A DNA stretch of 64,000 nucleotides from Gracilibacillus ureilyticus (GTDB lineage Bacteria > Bacillota > Bacilli > Bacillales > Amphibacillaceae), in NCBI RefSeq assembly GCF_900111195.1, contig NZ_FOGL01000017.1:1-64000 (forward strand). Reading direction: 5' to 3'. Each line of letters starts with the position of its first letter. Within the stretch, counting starts at the first letter, position 1. Position numbers and translations under genes: made by a program. This document shows positions 17,502 to 26,701 of this stretch, piece by piece. The notes beneath the pieces are model-generated. The model worked only from the letters and a program-made list of their open reading frames with translations. It searched no databases and was not told where the DNA came from.

Positions 17502-17638
17502 AGACAGTCCCTCCTACATTTTATATTCTCCATCTTATCATGATTGACTGGATTGTCCTATTGGTATGATTCCAATTAAATACTTCCATTGATTAATATA
17601 CCCAAAATTAGTAAAGAATAAAGATGGTGGTGATCATT

Positions 17639-18145
17639 ATGCTAATCATTGGTTTTATTATTATCATTTTCCTTCTTATCACTTTCGTTCTTTTAGGGGT
17701 ATTGAGAATATATACATCGATTCAGTGGACATACACTGAGGAGAAACAGCAAGTAATCATAATAATGAGAATTTTAGGATTTACTATTTTTAAAAAAGAT
17801 CTGTCACAAGTAGGAAATGGGGCACCTTCATTAACTAAGGATATAAAATTGAGTGATCTTAAACATTTAAGGCATTTTGTTATTGACAATGTGCGGCTGG
17901 AGTTACTTCGGACAAAAACGGTAGTTGGGACAGGAGAACCAGATATGACGGCGATTTTGTATGGGTTGCTGCAGTCTGCCGTTTCAGTAATAAGTGCACG
18001 GTTGCAGGATAAAGGGGTAATAGACTGTCAGTTGTCTGCGAACTTTGAGGAAGCAGTTATTCAAAGTCGCGGTCAATGTATGATTTCATGGAAACTGCGA
18101 AAAACTATGCGTGTATGGAAAAATTGGAAAACGAAAGGAGAATAA
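17639..18145 (+). CDS. ytfI: DUF2953 membrane protein (YtfI-like)
   Basis: The protein has 168 residues from ATG 17639, which has GGTGGTGATC just upstream. The earlier in-frame ATG at 17624 would bury that site. One N-terminal membrane helix (about 1-24) leads into a mixed domain with the family's basic C-terminus. It lies two bases upstream of gerW and is presumably co-transcribed; in B. subtilis ytfI and ytfJ are linked sporulation genes. Biochemical function unknown. Confidence 0.88.
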   Translation: MLIIGFIIIIFLLITFVLLGVLRIYTSIQWTYTEEKQQVIIIMRILGFTIFKKDLSQVGNGAPSLTKDIKLSDLKHLRHFVIDNVRLELLRTKTVVGTGEPDMTAILYGLLQSAVSVISARLQDKGVIDCQLSANFEEAVIQSRGQCMISWKLRKTMRVWKNWKTKGE

Positions 18146-18147
18146 TC

Positions 18148-18600
18148 ATGGAAGAGAATGTGCATCCATTAGAAGGATTTATGTCCTTAACAATGGAGAA
18201 TTTAAAGCAAATGATTGAAGTAGATACAGCGATAGGAAAACCCATTGATGCACCTGACGGGAGTTTGATTATCCCATTGTCGAAGGTGAAATTCGGCTTT
18301 GCTTCAGGAGGCAGTGAATTTCTGGGGAAAGATCAGAAATCACAGGATCAGAATTCAGACATGATCATACCATTTGGCGGGGGAAGCGGCGGAGGTGTTT
18401 CTATCACACCAGCAGCATTTCTTGTTGCCAATAAATCCGGGGTTGAATTAATTACATTAAATGAGTCCACACACGTTTATGAAAAAATGTTAGAGAAAGG
18501 TCCGCAATTTATAGACCAGATCATGGGGATGATAAAGCAGGATAGTGACAGAAATTCAGATAATGAGAAAGACAGCGATAAGGGTAGAAGTTCCCGATAA
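18148..18600 (+). CDS. gerW: Sporulation/germination protein GerW (YtfJ)
   Basis: The protein has 150 residues from ATG 18148 behind AAAGGAG. The family core (HPLEGFM...TIG-PI-A-DGS-IIPLSKV-FGFA-GGSEF) and a Gly-rich segment near residues 70-80 (PFGGGSGGGVSITP) are plain. The C-terminal 25 residues are a charged Asp/Lys/Ser tail. In B. subtilis the protein is made in the forespore and is needed for normal germination in alanine. It forms an operon with ytfI and is followed by a strong hairpin. Confidence 0.93.
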   Translation: MEENVHPLEGFMSLTMENLKQMIEVDTAIGKPIDAPDGSLIIPLSKVKFGFASGGSEFLGKDQKSQDQNSDMIIPFGGGSGGGVSITPAAFLVANKSGVELITLNESTHVYEKMLEKGPQFIDQIMGMIKQDSDRNSDNEKDSDKGRSSR

Positions 18601-18620
18601 AAAACGTGTAAGTAGACTTT

Positions 18621-18664
18621 GAAATCCACTGCCTTCATAATATAATAGGCAGTGGATTTCATTT
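18621..18664 (+). terminator. Hairpin after gerW
   Basis: A perfect 14-bp stem (18621-18634 with 18647-18660) has only a short T-run after it. It is probably a terminator. Confidence 0.7.
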
Positions 18665-18701
18665 ACTGATGAAAAAGGCAAGAAAAGGTGGAGGAGAAAT
18701 T

Positions 18702-19682
18702 ATGGAATTTTCAGTAGAAAAAGCTTTTGAACAATTAGATTCATTAACAATAGATGTCCAGAACTCACATGATCTAACATACTTAGAAGGTTTAGCAATA
18801 GTAATGCATCAAATGAACGGCGGGCAAAATGAGGGTATAACAGATAAGCAGAAAAATAAAATAAATGATCTGGCAGAGATGATGGATAAGGAAAAGGGTA
18901 CAAGTGAACAGATCCGTAAAACGATTCAATTAGCACTTATTAAGGGGATGAAAGGCTCTACACAACCGCAGCACACTATTACACCAGATTCTGTAGCGAT
19001 GTTTATTGGCTACTTTATCCAGAAATTAATGGAAAATAAAAAACAATTTCGACTGTTTGATCCTGCGAGTGGTTCAGCGAATTTACTTACAGCTGTTATG
19101 AATCAGGTGGAAGCAGATGTAGAAGGGTACGGAAGTGAAATTGATTCAACGTTAATTCGGTTAGCGGTAGAAAGTGCTAACCTGCAAGAGCAATCAATTG
19201 AATTTTTCCACCAGGATAGTTTAACACCACTTTTATTGGAACCGGTAGATGTAACAATCGGAGATTTACCTGTTGGCTATTATCCGGACGATGTTCAGGC
19301 GATGAAATATGAACTGAAAGCGGAAGAAGGTCACTCTTATTCACACCATCTGTTTATTGAGCAAAGTTTAACTTACACAAAGGATGGTGGGTATTTACTG
19401 TTTCTGATCCCAAATTTTTTATTTACCAGTGATCAGAGTGAACAACTGCATAATTTTTTACACAAGCATACACATATTGTTAGTTTATTGCAGCTGCCAT
19501 TATCCATGTTTGCATCAGAAAAACATGCAAAAAGTATTTTTATTCTTCAGAAGAAAGGTCCGGATACAAAAGCGCCGAAGCAGGCATTAATGGCACAATT
19601 GCCATCATTTAAAGATGCGGATAAAACTTATCATATGTTAAGAAAGATTGATGCGTGGTTTAAGTCTGAAAGTAAAGAATAA
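18702..19682 (+). CDS. ytxK: Class I SAM-dependent DNA methyltransferase-like protein (YtxK)
   Basis: The protein has 326 residues from ATG 18702 with GGAGGAG upstream; an earlier ATG at 18669 lacks a site. It resembles N6-adenine methylases: the SAM loop is DPASGSANLLTAV (about residues 118-130). The catalytic motif, normally NPPY/F, reads GDLPVGYY, which casts doubt on real DNA methylation. In B. subtilis ytxK also precedes ackA. There is no restriction partner or specificity subunit nearby. Function unproven. Confidence 0.9.
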   Translation: MEFSVEKAFEQLDSLTIDVQNSHDLTYLEGLAIVMHQMNGGQNEGITDKQKNKINDLAEMMDKEKGTSEQIRKTIQLALIKGMKGSTQPQHTITPDSVAMFIGYFIQKLMENKKQFRLFDPASGSANLLTAVMNQVEADVEGYGSEIDSTLIRLAVESANLQEQSIEFFHQDSLTPLLLEPVDVTIGDLPVGYYPDDVQAMKYELKAEEGHSYSHHLFIEQSLTYTKDGGYLLFLIPNFLFTSDQSEQLHNFLHKHTHIVSLLQLPLSMFASEKHAKSIFILQKKGPDTKAPKQALMAQLPSFKDADKTYHMLRKIDAWFKSESKE

Positions 19683-19705
19683 TCTGAAAATATAAATTTT
19701 TAGGA

Positions 19706-19719
19706 AGGAAACGGTATCA
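19706..19719 (+). promoter_or_regulatory. Weak cre-like (CcpA) site upstream of ackA
   Basis: AGGAAACGGTATCA matches 11 of 14 cre consensus positions. CcpA activates ackA in B. subtilis from an upstream cre, so the location is right. The match is modest. Confidence 0.3.
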
Positions 19720-19827
19720 TCATAGATCTCTGTTGCAAACTTGATCTGACGATGTTTAAATGGAATTGGGAATGTTTATTTTCATTAATCATATAAAGGA
19801 AAAAGAGGAACGAAAGGATGGAATATA

Positions 19828-21012
19828 TTGCGTAAAATATTAGCAATAAACGCTGGTAGTTCATCATTAAAATTTCAATTGATGGAGATGCCGGAGGAAA
19901 AAGTACTGGCGATAGGATTAATAGAGAGAATAGGGATCAACGATTCTATCTTTACAATTGAATTCAATGAAACGAAGGACCAGGTAACAGAGGATATACC
20001 AAATCATGAACAGGCAGTAAAACTGCTGTTGGACAAACTTACACAGACTGGAGTAATCAAAAGTCTTGATGAAATTGATGGCGTGGGTCACCGTGTGGTT
20101 CATGGTGGAGAAAAATTCAATGACTCTGTAAAAATAGATGAAAAAGTTATTGAAGAAATTGAGGAAGTATCAGAACTAGCACCGTTACACAATCCTGCTA
20201 ACTTAACAGGGATTCGTGCATTCCTTGATGTATTTCCAGAAGTACCAGCGGTAGCAGTTTTTGATACGGCATTCCACCAGACAATGCCGGAAGAGTCATA
20301 TCTTTACAGCCTGCCATATGAATATTATGAAAAGTATGGAATCCGGAAATATGGATTTCATGGGACATCACATAAATATGTATCAGAGCGTGCAGCTGAA
20401 TTAATGGGTGTACCACTTAATCAGTTACGCTTATTATCATGTCACCTTGGTAATGGAGCGAGTATTGCAGCAATTGAAGGTGGAAAGTCGATTGATACAT
20501 CCATGGGATTCACACCATTAGCTGGTGTAACGATGGGTACCCGATCAGGGAATATCGACCCTGCATTAATTCCATATATTATGGAGAAGACAGGCCAGTC
20601 AGCTGGTGAAGTAATGAATGTATTGAATAAGAAGAGCGGGATGCTTGCGCTGTCTGGTTTCTCCAGTGACCTTCGCGATATTCAGGAAAAAGCAGATGCA
20701 GGAGATCACCGTGCGGAATTAGCATTAGAAGTATTTGCGGAACGTATTCATAAATATATCGGTTCTTATGCGGCAAGGATGCATGGTGTAGATGCCATTA
20801 TTTTTACAGCCGGAGTAGGAGAAAACAGTATCACGATAAGAGAACGTGTATTAAAAGGATTAGAATTTATGGGTGTGTATTGGGATCCAAAACTCAATAA
20901 CATTCGCGGTAAAGAAACTTTTATTAATTACCCGCATTCACCAGTAAAAGTAATTATTATTCCTACAAATGAAGAAGTAATGATTGCAAGAGACGTTATC
21001 AGGTTAACATAA
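19828..21012 (+). CDS. ackA: Acetate kinase
   Basis: This 394-residue enzyme makes acetate and ATP from acetyl phosphate and ADP in overflow metabolism. It starts at TTG 19828 with AAAGGATGG upstream. Family signatures are intact: [15 protein letters not shown] at the N-terminus, [35 protein letters not shown] and [11 protein letters not shown]. The gene order after ytxK matches B. subtilis. Convergent with the universal stress gene, sharing a bidirectional terminator. Confidence 0.98.
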   Translation: MRKILAINAGSSSLKFQLMEMPEEKVLAIGLIERIGINDSIFTIEFNETKDQVTEDIPNHEQAVKLLLDKLTQTGVIKSLDEIDGVGHRVVHGGEKFNDSVKIDEKVIEEIEEVSELAPLHNPANLTGIRAFLDVFPEVPAVAVFDTAFHQTMPEESYLYSLPYEYYEKYGIRKYGFHGTSHKYVSERAAELMGVPLNQLRLLSCHLGNGASIAAIEGGKSIDTSMGFTPLAGVTMGTRSGNIDPALIPYIMEKTGQSAGEVMNVLNKKSGMLALSGFSSDLRDIQEKADAGDHRAELALEVFAERIHKYIGSYAARMHGVDAIIFTAGVGENSITIRERVLKGLEFMGVYWDPKLNNIRGKETFINYPHSPVKVIIIPTNEEVMIARDVIRLT

Positions 21013-21019
21013 TAGCTGG

Positions 21020-21062
21020 AAAAAAAGGCTTTCTCCTAATAAATGGAGAAAGCCTTTTTTTA
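21020..21062. terminator. Bidirectional terminator between ackA and the usp gene
   Basis: A stem of about 15 bp (AAGGCTTTCTCC with GGAGAAAGCCTT) is flanked by A- and T-runs, so it works on both strands. Confidence 0.92.
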
Positions 21063-21503
21063 ACTGCGTACTACAAGTACATCACATTTAGCGTAACGGG
21101 TAATGCTCTCTGAAACACTTCCTATCAAAAATCGTTCTACTGCATTCATCCCGGTAGCACCGCATATAATTAAATCAGCATCAAATTTTTTTGCTAAATC
21201 CTTTGGTATTTTTATTTTAGGGGAACCTATTTCAACATGTGTCTCAATATTCGCTACACCATTTTTACTCGCTTTTGTTTTATATTCCTGCAACAGTGTC
21301 TGTGCATAATTTTCTGAACGTGCTGCCAGAGTCTGGTCATACACTTCCGGTGCTACAGTTGTAATCGTTCGTGTATCAATTACATGAACGAGAAACAGTT
21401 TAGCGTTGTTCCTTAAGACAATATCCACAGCTTTTTTAAAAGCTAATTCTGATGCATCTGAACCATCGACAGCAACAAGAATACGATGATATTCGAATGC
21501 CAT
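21060..21503 (-). CDS. Universal stress protein (UspA family)
   Basis: The protein has 147 residues from ATG 21503, which follows GAGAGGAGTGATC; three codons further upstream there is no site. Single Usp domain: LVAVDGSDAS at the N-terminus and GATGMNAVERFLIGSVSESI (the G-x2-G-x9-G(S/T) ATP-binding motif) near residues 115-134. ATP-binding type; probably a cytosolic stress dimer. No operon partner. Confidence 0.93.
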   Translation of the reverse strand: MAFEYHRILVAVDGSDASELAFKKAVDIVLRNNAKLFLVHVIDTRTITTVAPEVYDQTLAARSENYAQTLLQEYKTKASKNGVANIETHVEIGSPKIKIPKDLAKKFDADLIICGATGMNAVERFLIGSVSESITRYAKCDVLVVRS

Positions 21504-21739
21504 GATGATCACTCCTCTCTTATAATTCCATTATAACATGTATCCGTTTACATTACCTTTGTTTTCACAAAAATCTCCCTTGATTTTTATATTCCACAAC
21601 TTTGATTTTTAAAAACAACATGGAGATGGAAGGATGTTTACAATAATTTTTCATTTTCCCTACTGCTAATTATAGAAAAAAAAGTAACCTTATTGTACGA
21701 TAGATAGGTAGTTATTTCTTTTAGTCAGGAGGTATAAAG

Positions 21740-22492
21740 ATGGGTCATGCATTTATCACAGCCGGAACAAAAGGACTTGGCAAAAAGGTTACTGAAGCAA
21801 TGCTGGAAAAAGGTCATTCTGTTACGGTCACATACTTTCGCGATGAACAAAGAGCGAAACAGCTGAAAGATAATTACGAAAGTTACCCGCTGCATATCGT
21901 GCAGGCAGATGTCTGTAATAAACATTCACTGGAAAATGCTCTCGACGAGGCTGTTGCTGCATATGGAACGATTGATTATCTTATCAACAATGCGGGGCCA
22001 TTTATTTTTGACAGGAAAAAATTATTGGACCATACAGAAGAAGAATGGGAAGAAATGGTGCATGGCAACTTGAGCAGTGTCTTTTATTTACTAAAACGTA
22101 CAATCCCGATGATGCGCAAAAAAAAGTTTGGCAGGATTATTACATATGGATTTCAAGGTGCAGCGAATGCCAGCGGATGGATAAAGCGGTCTGCATTTGC
22201 AGCGGCAAAAGTAGGGCTGGTTTCTTTAACCAAATCAATAGCATATGAAGAAGCAGAAAACGGGATAACAGCAAATATGATTTCACCTGGTGATATTACG
22301 GGAAAAATGAAAGAAGCAACGATTGATGAAAGCCGTAAAGCAGATGATTCCCAGACACCTATTGGTCGTTCTGGCACAGGGGAGGATATCGCAAGGACTG
22401 TAGTATTCTTATGTGAGGATAACTCAGACATGATTACAGGTACTGTGATTGATGTAAATGGCGGGCTGGATGTGATCCATCAAAATCGTTAA
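21740..22492 (+). CDS. ytkK: SDR-family protein lacking catalytic Ser and Tyr (YtkK-like)
   Basis: This 250-residue classical short-chain dehydrogenase fold has a nucleotide-binding loop TAGTKGLG and the structural NNAG motif near residue 78. In the YxxxK motif the Tyr is Phe: F153-A-A-A-K157. The position where Ser is expected, 13 residues earlier, is G140. Only the Lys remains of the Ser-Tyr-Lys triad. The rest, including the C-terminal GxxxDVNGG, is normal. It could be a non-catalytic NAD(P)-binding protein or use other chemistry. CAGGAGGT precedes ATG 21740. YtkK naming is by position and similarity. Confidence 0.85.
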   Translation: MGHAFITAGTKGLGKKVTEAMLEKGHSVTVTYFRDEQRAKQLKDNYESYPLHIVQADVCNKHSLENALDEAVAAYGTIDYLINNAGPFIFDRKKLLDHTEEEWEEMVHGNLSSVFYLLKRTIPMMRKKKFGRIITYGFQGAANASGWIKRSAFAAAKVGLVSLTKSIAYEEAENGITANMISPGDITGKMKEATIDESRKADDSQTPIGRSGTGEDIARTVVFLCEDNSDMITGTVIDVNGGLDVIHQNR

Positions 22493-22615
22493 TATAATTT
22501 TTTTAAAAGATTTTGAAACCTTTGTTGAATCATGATCGTACATAATAGTAACAACTCGTTTATATGGAGATTACTTCGATAATTGGAATCAAATGAAAGA
22601 AAAGAGGTGCACCAA

Positions 22616-23125
22616 TTGGGGTTTTTTTCAAGACTTTTCTCTAAAAAGAAAGAGAAGCCAACTGTGGCAAAACGTGACCCGCTGTCCATCAAGGTAGGTG
22701 ATATAATCGAATATGATCTCTCCGATTACGAGGTAGTTGGGAAAATTGTCTATAGACAAGGTAATTATGAATGGATTAGCTACCAATTACTAGGTGAGAG
22801 TGATACGCTATGGTTAGCAGTAGAAATGGATGATGAACTTGAGTTAGGTATTTACAAACGAATTCAGTTGCCTGAAGCCAGTTCTTATCCAAAGCGTTTT
22901 GAATATGAGGGCATCACCTATTACTTAGATGAGAGCGGGCAGGCGAACATTCGCGGAGAAGGCCGAAGCAGCAACCTGACAGGCCAGGTAATGAAGTATA
23001 CTGAGTACTGTGATGACAGTGAAGAACATTTTATCAGTTTGGAAGATTGGGGAAGTGAAGTCGAAGCAAGTTACGGCTATCCGATCCAATCATTTGAAAT
23101 AAAAATTATTGCAGGTACAAATTAA
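22616..23125 (+). CDS. DUF4178 protein
   Basis: The protein has 169 residues, starting at TTG 22616 behind AAAGAGGTG; the frame is open further upstream but lacks a site. The N-terminus GFFSRLFSKKK is a short amphipathic basic stretch, perhaps a membrane-surface anchor. The rest is the beta-rich DUF4178 domain (VGDII-YDL-DYEVVG...). It lies 14 bases upstream of pspA and heads the cluster DUF4178-PspA-DUF4247-DUF350-spermidine synthase-like. That grouping recurs in Bacilli and has a proteobacterial counterpart around the PspA-like YjfJ gene. Role is not established. Confidence 0.85.
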   Translation: MGFFSRLFSKKKEKPTVAKRDPLSIKVGDIIEYDLSDYEVVGKIVYRQGNYEWISYQLLGESDTLWLAVEMDDELELGIYKRIQLPEASSYPKRFEYEGITYYLDESGQANIRGEGRSSNLTGQVMKYTEYCDDSEEHFISLEDWGSEVEASYGYPIQSFEIKIIAGTN

Positions 23126-23139
23126 GGAGGAATATAAAA

Positions 23140-23811
23140 ATGTTTCAATTTTTTAAAAGAGTAAAAACAGTTGTGAGTTCAGAGCTTAATTCAATGTTGG
23201 ACAAAGCGGAAGATCCAGTAAAAATGCTAGATCAGTTTATGCGTGAGATGGAGTCAGATATCCGTGAAGCGGAAACAGCAGTAGCAAAACAAATTGCCAA
23301 TGAAAAAATGTTAAAGCGTAAAGCAGATGATGCGAAAGCTCTTGTTGATAAACGTCAGGCACAAGCTGAAAAAGCGATCGAAGCAGGAAATGATGAATTG
23401 GCAAGACGTGCATTAGAAGATAAGAAAAGCCAGGAACAACAGGCAAATATGTTACTGGAATCATGGGAACGTGCAAAAAATGATGCAGATCAGCTGCGTG
23501 AAAAGTTAGATGAGATGAAGAAAGAATACCAGGAAATGCAGTTGAAGAAAGATGCATTAAAAGCACGTGCGGAGTCTGCTAAAACGAGAACCAAAATGAA
23601 TCGTGCTATGTCCAATATTGGAAATGATGATTCCAAGCGTGGATTTGAGCGTATGGAGGAAAAAGTTCTTCGATTTGAGGCAGAAGCAGAAACGAGTGAA
23701 GACTTATCATCTGCAAGCAAAAGTCTTGATGATGAATTTGAAGAATTGGATAAAAGCAGCGGTGTAGATGATGAACTGGCTGCACTGAAAAAGAAAATGG
23801 GCAAAGAATAA
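23140..23811 (+). CDS. pspA: Phage shock protein A / IM30 family
   Basis: This 223-residue protein is almost entirely alpha-helical coiled coil. It starts MFQFFKRVKTVVSSELNSML, an amphipathic membrane-binding helix, followed by the family motif DPVKMLDQFMREME. PspA proteins are ESCRT-III-like and form rods and rings on stressed membranes. Start ATG 23140 has AAGGAGGA. Operon context with DUF350 and a polyamine-synthase-like protein suggests a membrane or polyamine stress module. This is not the sigma-W/LiaH context. Confidence 0.95.
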   Translation: MFQFFKRVKTVVSSELNSMLDKAEDPVKMLDQFMREMESDIREAETAVAKQIANEKMLKRKADDAKALVDKRQAQAEKAIEAGNDELARRALEDKKSQEQQANMLLESWERAKNDADQLREKLDEMKKEYQEMQLKKDALKARAESAKTRTKMNRAMSNIGNDDSKRGFERMEEKVLRFEAEAETSEDLSSASKSLDDEFEELDKSSGVDDELAALKKKMGKE

Positions 23812-23834
23812 CACACAATGAGTAAAACACTTAG

Positions 23835-23870
23835 GAAAGAGCCTTCCATTTTATGAGGTTCTTTCTTTTG
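23835..23870 (+). terminator. Internal terminator between pspA and the DUF4247 gene
   Basis: A 10-bp stem (23835-23844 with 23856-23865, one wobble) is followed by TTTTG. It would reduce, not abolish, read-through into the rest of the cluster. Confidence 0.7.
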
Positions 23871-23904
23871 TTTACATAGCATATGAAATAGAGGAGGTGA
23901 GTTA

Positions 23905-24579
23905 GTGAGACAACATCTACTGATTTTTAGCAGCTTATTTCTTTGCATTTTGTTAGCTGGGTGTGGCCAGGATCAGTTTGACAATTTATCTGCATTTGAC
24001 GGATCTTCTTCGGTTAGCATAGAAGATGTGCAAACAGAAGAATCGAAAGAAGAAATAATTTCTCAGTTGAAAACTGGTAATACAACAGAAGTTGATAAAT
24101 TAATTGCAAACAATTTTCCTTTTGTAGACACTGCAAATGGTGAAAATACTACAGCTAATATTTATGCAACGGATAAATTTGAAGTTAAGGAGCTTGCAGG
24201 CCTGCTAGAAGAAATAGACAGACCGGATGAGATAAGTGATTATATAGATAATCAGCAAATAATGATTTATCCTGATTACTTTGTGATCTTAAAAGAAAGT
24301 GAAGAATTAAATGATGTCGTATTTATTGAGGTTGCGACAGATGAATTTGTCCGCAATAACTATTCTCCTAATTTTCTTTCAACATATTTTGCAATCAGGA
24401 TATTAGACGATGTGCTGGATGTGGATGATTGGGGGAAAAAGAGACGATCAGCCTGTCAATCAGGCGGTTGTTACGGGGGGTATACTTCAAGTCAGTCTTA
24501 TAATAAAGGCAAAACAACGAATTCAACAAGCAGGGGTATGTCTTCATTCCGTGGGGGCGGAACAAGTAGTGGTAAGTAA
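23905..24579 (+). CDS. DUF4247 lipoprotein
   Basis: This 224-residue protein starts at GTG 23905 behind GAGGAGGTGA. A type II signal peptide with lipobox LLAGC puts the lipidated cysteine at C20, so the protein sits on the outer face of the membrane. The C-terminus is unusual: a Cys pair (about C185 and C190, CQSGGC) and then a low-complexity Gly/Ser/Thr tail ending RGGGTSSGK. Member of the PspA cluster by position. Function unknown. Confidence 0.85.
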   Translation: MRQHLLIFSSLFLCILLAGCGQDQFDNLSAFDGSSSVSIEDVQTEESKEEIISQLKTGNTTEVDKLIANNFPFVDTANGENTTANIYATDKFEVKELAGLLEEIDRPDEISDYIDNQQIMIYPDYFVILKESEELNDVVFIEVATDEFVRNNYSPNFLSTYFAIRILDDVLDVDDWGKKRRSACQSGGCYGGYTSSQSYNKGKTTNSTSRGMSSFRGGGTSSGK

Positions 24580-24601
24580 TTAAAGGAGGGATTTATTAAT
24601 A

Positions 24602-24997
24602 ATGGACGCTTTTATATCAACATTTATTTATTTTATTGCAGCAATTATTATTGTTCTGATAGGCTTAGTGATTTTTGAATGGTTAACTACAAAGTATAAA
24701 GACTGGGATGAGATTAAGAAAGGGAATCAGGCAATTGCTCTGTCTATTGCAGGTAAGATCATTGGTATCTGTATTATCCTGGCTTTTGCGATCTATAACA
24801 GTATAACAGTTTGGGAGACGTTGATCTGGGGGGCATATGGTGTCATTCTGCAAATGATTGCATACCTGATCTTTGAATTAGTCACAAGAAAGTTTTCAGT
24901 GGAAGAGCAGCTGAAGGAGAAAAATATCGCTGTGGGGATTATCTCATTCGGTGTTTCCGTAGGGCTTGCTTTTGTGATCGGTGCTTCGATCACATGA
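24602..24997 (+). CDS. DUF350 membrane protein
   Basis: This 131-residue protein has four predicted membrane helices (about 7-26, 47-67, 74-94, 106-128). DUF350 proteins occur beside PspA-like and polyamine-ligase or synthase-like genes in many bacteria. The start ATG 24602/24603 region has AAAGGAGGG upstream. Probably the membrane component of the cluster. Confidence 0.88.
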   Translation: MDAFISTFIYFIAAIIIVLIGLVIFEWLTTKYKDWDEIKKGNQAIALSIAGKIIGICIILAFAIYNSITVWETLIWGAYGVILQMIAYLIFELVTRKFSVEEQLKEKNIAVGIISFGVSVGLAFVIGASIT

Positions 24998-25003
24998 TAC
25001 CTC

Positions 25004-25040
25004 TTGAACCTGGTCAGGCTTATTGACCAGGTTCTTCTTA
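25004..25040 (+). terminator. Hairpin terminator after DUF350 and before the spermidine synthase-like gene
   Basis: An 11-bp stem (25006-25016 with 25024-25034) is followed by TTCTTAT. The next gene starts only 50 bases later, so it may act as an attenuator within the cluster. Confidence 0.65.
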
Positions 25041-25092
25041 TATTGAAGCCTGATTAATAAAAAATTTGCGAAAGAAACTTGGAGTGGCAAAA

Positions 25093-26625
25093 ATGGACAA
25101 ACTGAAAGAAAGGCAGAGTTATTTTATCTATTGGGCATCCGGAATTGTTTCCATTTGCGGAATAGTTTTCGAAGTATTATTCGGTGCATTAGGTTCCTAC
25201 ATCTTAGGTGATGGGGTAAAACAGTACACATTAACCATTTCTTTGTTTTTAACAGGGATGGGGATTGGCGCCAGCCTTAGTGAAAAAGTTACGAAAAAAT
25301 TGATTTTATCATTTATTTACATTGAGTTTTTTGTTGCCTTGATTGGCGGCTTTTCAAGCTTTCTAATGTTTGGGATGACCGCTTTTGGATCACCGGGTGC
25401 AGATGCGGTATTTCTTTACTTTATCACACTGGTGGTTGGTGCTCTGACAGGGGTAGAACTTCCTATATTAATCCGTAAAGCGAATGAAATTGGTGTAACT
25501 CTCGAGAAGAGTACAGCAAGGGTTTTGTTCTCTGACTATGCAGGCGGGTTGATTGGTGGTCTGTTATTTGTTTTTTTTCTAAGACCTCAGCTTGGCATTG
25601 TTAAAAGTGCATTCTTCGTCGGATTGATTAACTTAACTGTCGCATTAATTGTACTCTATTTGTTTAGAAAAGAATTGAAGAATGTGATGCTTCACGGTTT
25701 AGCCGGTATTGCTATTGCCTTACTGCTAGTATTTGGATTATTTTTTGGTGAAAGAATGGCAAACGGGTTTGAACAGAAAATATATACAGATCCAATTATC
25801 TATTATGAACAAACCCAGTATCAGAAAATGGTTGTAACAAAGCAGGAGGATGATGTGCGCCTTTACCTTGATGGAGGTTTACAATTCAGCTCAGTTGATG
25901 AGCACAGGTACCACGAGTTGCTCGTACACATTCCGATGGCACAAGCGGCTGATCCGGAATCTGTATTAGTGTTGGGTGGAGGTGACGGTTTAGGGGCTAG
26001 AGAATTACTAAAATATGAGGAAGTCGAGCAGGTCACGCTCGTTGATTTAGACCCTGCTGTCATTGAGTTCGCGAACACAAACCCGCACATACTGGCATTA
26101 AATGAAGGCGCATTGAAGGATGAACGGGTACAAGTTATTAACAGAGATGCCTTTGAATATTTGGAAAATAATGATACATGGTATGATGTTATTATTGTTG
26201 ACCTTCCTGACCCGAATAATGAAAGTTTAAACAAGCTGTATACCAAAGAATTTTATTCTCTAGTCCGCAATCATCTGGAACCTGATGGTGCAGCAATGAT
26301 TCAAGCAACGAGTCCTGTTTTTGCCCGGGAAGTATATTGGACAATTTCCAATACAGTAGAAGCAACAGGAATGAATGTTGAGAATTTCCATGTGGACATC
26401 CCGAGTTTTGGAAATTGGGGATTTGTGTTAGCAAGTCGGGAGGAAATTAATGTGGACGGACTGGAGATCAAAAACGTGGATACAGAATATTTGGAAACAG
26501 ATATGTTGGGCAGTTTAACATATTTCGGCAAAGATGAGGGTGACAGTGGATTAAACGCTGAGGTTAATACATTGATCGACCCTATTCTCATTCCAATCTA
26601 TGAGAATTCCTGGAAATATTATTAA
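25093..26625 (+). CDS. Membrane-linked spermidine synthase-like protein (polyamine aminopropyltransferase fold)
   Basis: The protein has 510 residues from ATG 25093 with GGAGTGG upstream; the earlier TTG lacks a site. About seven transmembrane helices span residues 10-225. A cytosolic spermidine-synthase domain follows: LDGGLQFSS-DEHRYHELLVH, then VLVLGGGDGLGARELLKY (decarboxylated-SAM/SAM loop), VDLDP and IIVDLPDPNN. The usual DxxD-type 'DSSDP' is DLPDP, so the amine specificity may differ from ordinary SpeE. It is the last gene of the PspA cluster. Window neighbour speD would supply decarboxylated SAM, if that is the substrate. Confidence 0.9.
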   Translation: MDKLKERQSYFIYWASGIVSICGIVFEVLFGALGSYILGDGVKQYTLTISLFLTGMGIGASLSEKVTKKLILSFIYIEFFVALIGGFSSFLMFGMTAFGSPGADAVFLYFITLVVGALTGVELPILIRKANEIGVTLEKSTARVLFSDYAGGLIGGLLFVFFLRPQLGIVKSAFFVGLINLTVALIVLYLFRKELKNVMLHGLAGIAIALLLVFGLFFGERMANGFEQKIYTDPIIYYEQTQYQKMVVTKQEDDVRLYLDGGLQFSSVDEHRYHELLVHIPMAQAADPESVLVLGGGDGLGARELLKYEEVEQVTLVDLDPAVIEFANTNPHILALNEGALKDERVQVINRDAFEYLENNDTWYDVIIVDLPDPNNESLNKLYTKEFYSLVRNHLEPDGAAMIQATSPVFAREVYWTISNTVEATGMNVENFHVDIPSFGNWGFVLASREEINVDGLEIKNVDTEYLETDMLGSLTYFGKDEGDSGLNAEVNTLIDPILIPIYENSWKYY

Positions 26626-26701
26626 ACAGATGACGTTTTAACTCCCGTGGATAATGGGTATAAATGAGATAGATCATATTAAAATGTAGGAGTGTTTTTT
26701 T

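Noticed and set aside
18702-19682. ytxK as part of a restriction-modification system
   Set aside because: The catalytic NPPY motif is altered (GDLPVGYY), and there is no restriction or specificity gene nearby. The gene is conserved beside ackA.
23490-23948. A 152-codon minus-strand frame opposite pspA
   Set aside because: It is a shadow of the PspA coiled coil: Ser/Leu-rich, no ribosome site, crossing the pspA terminator.
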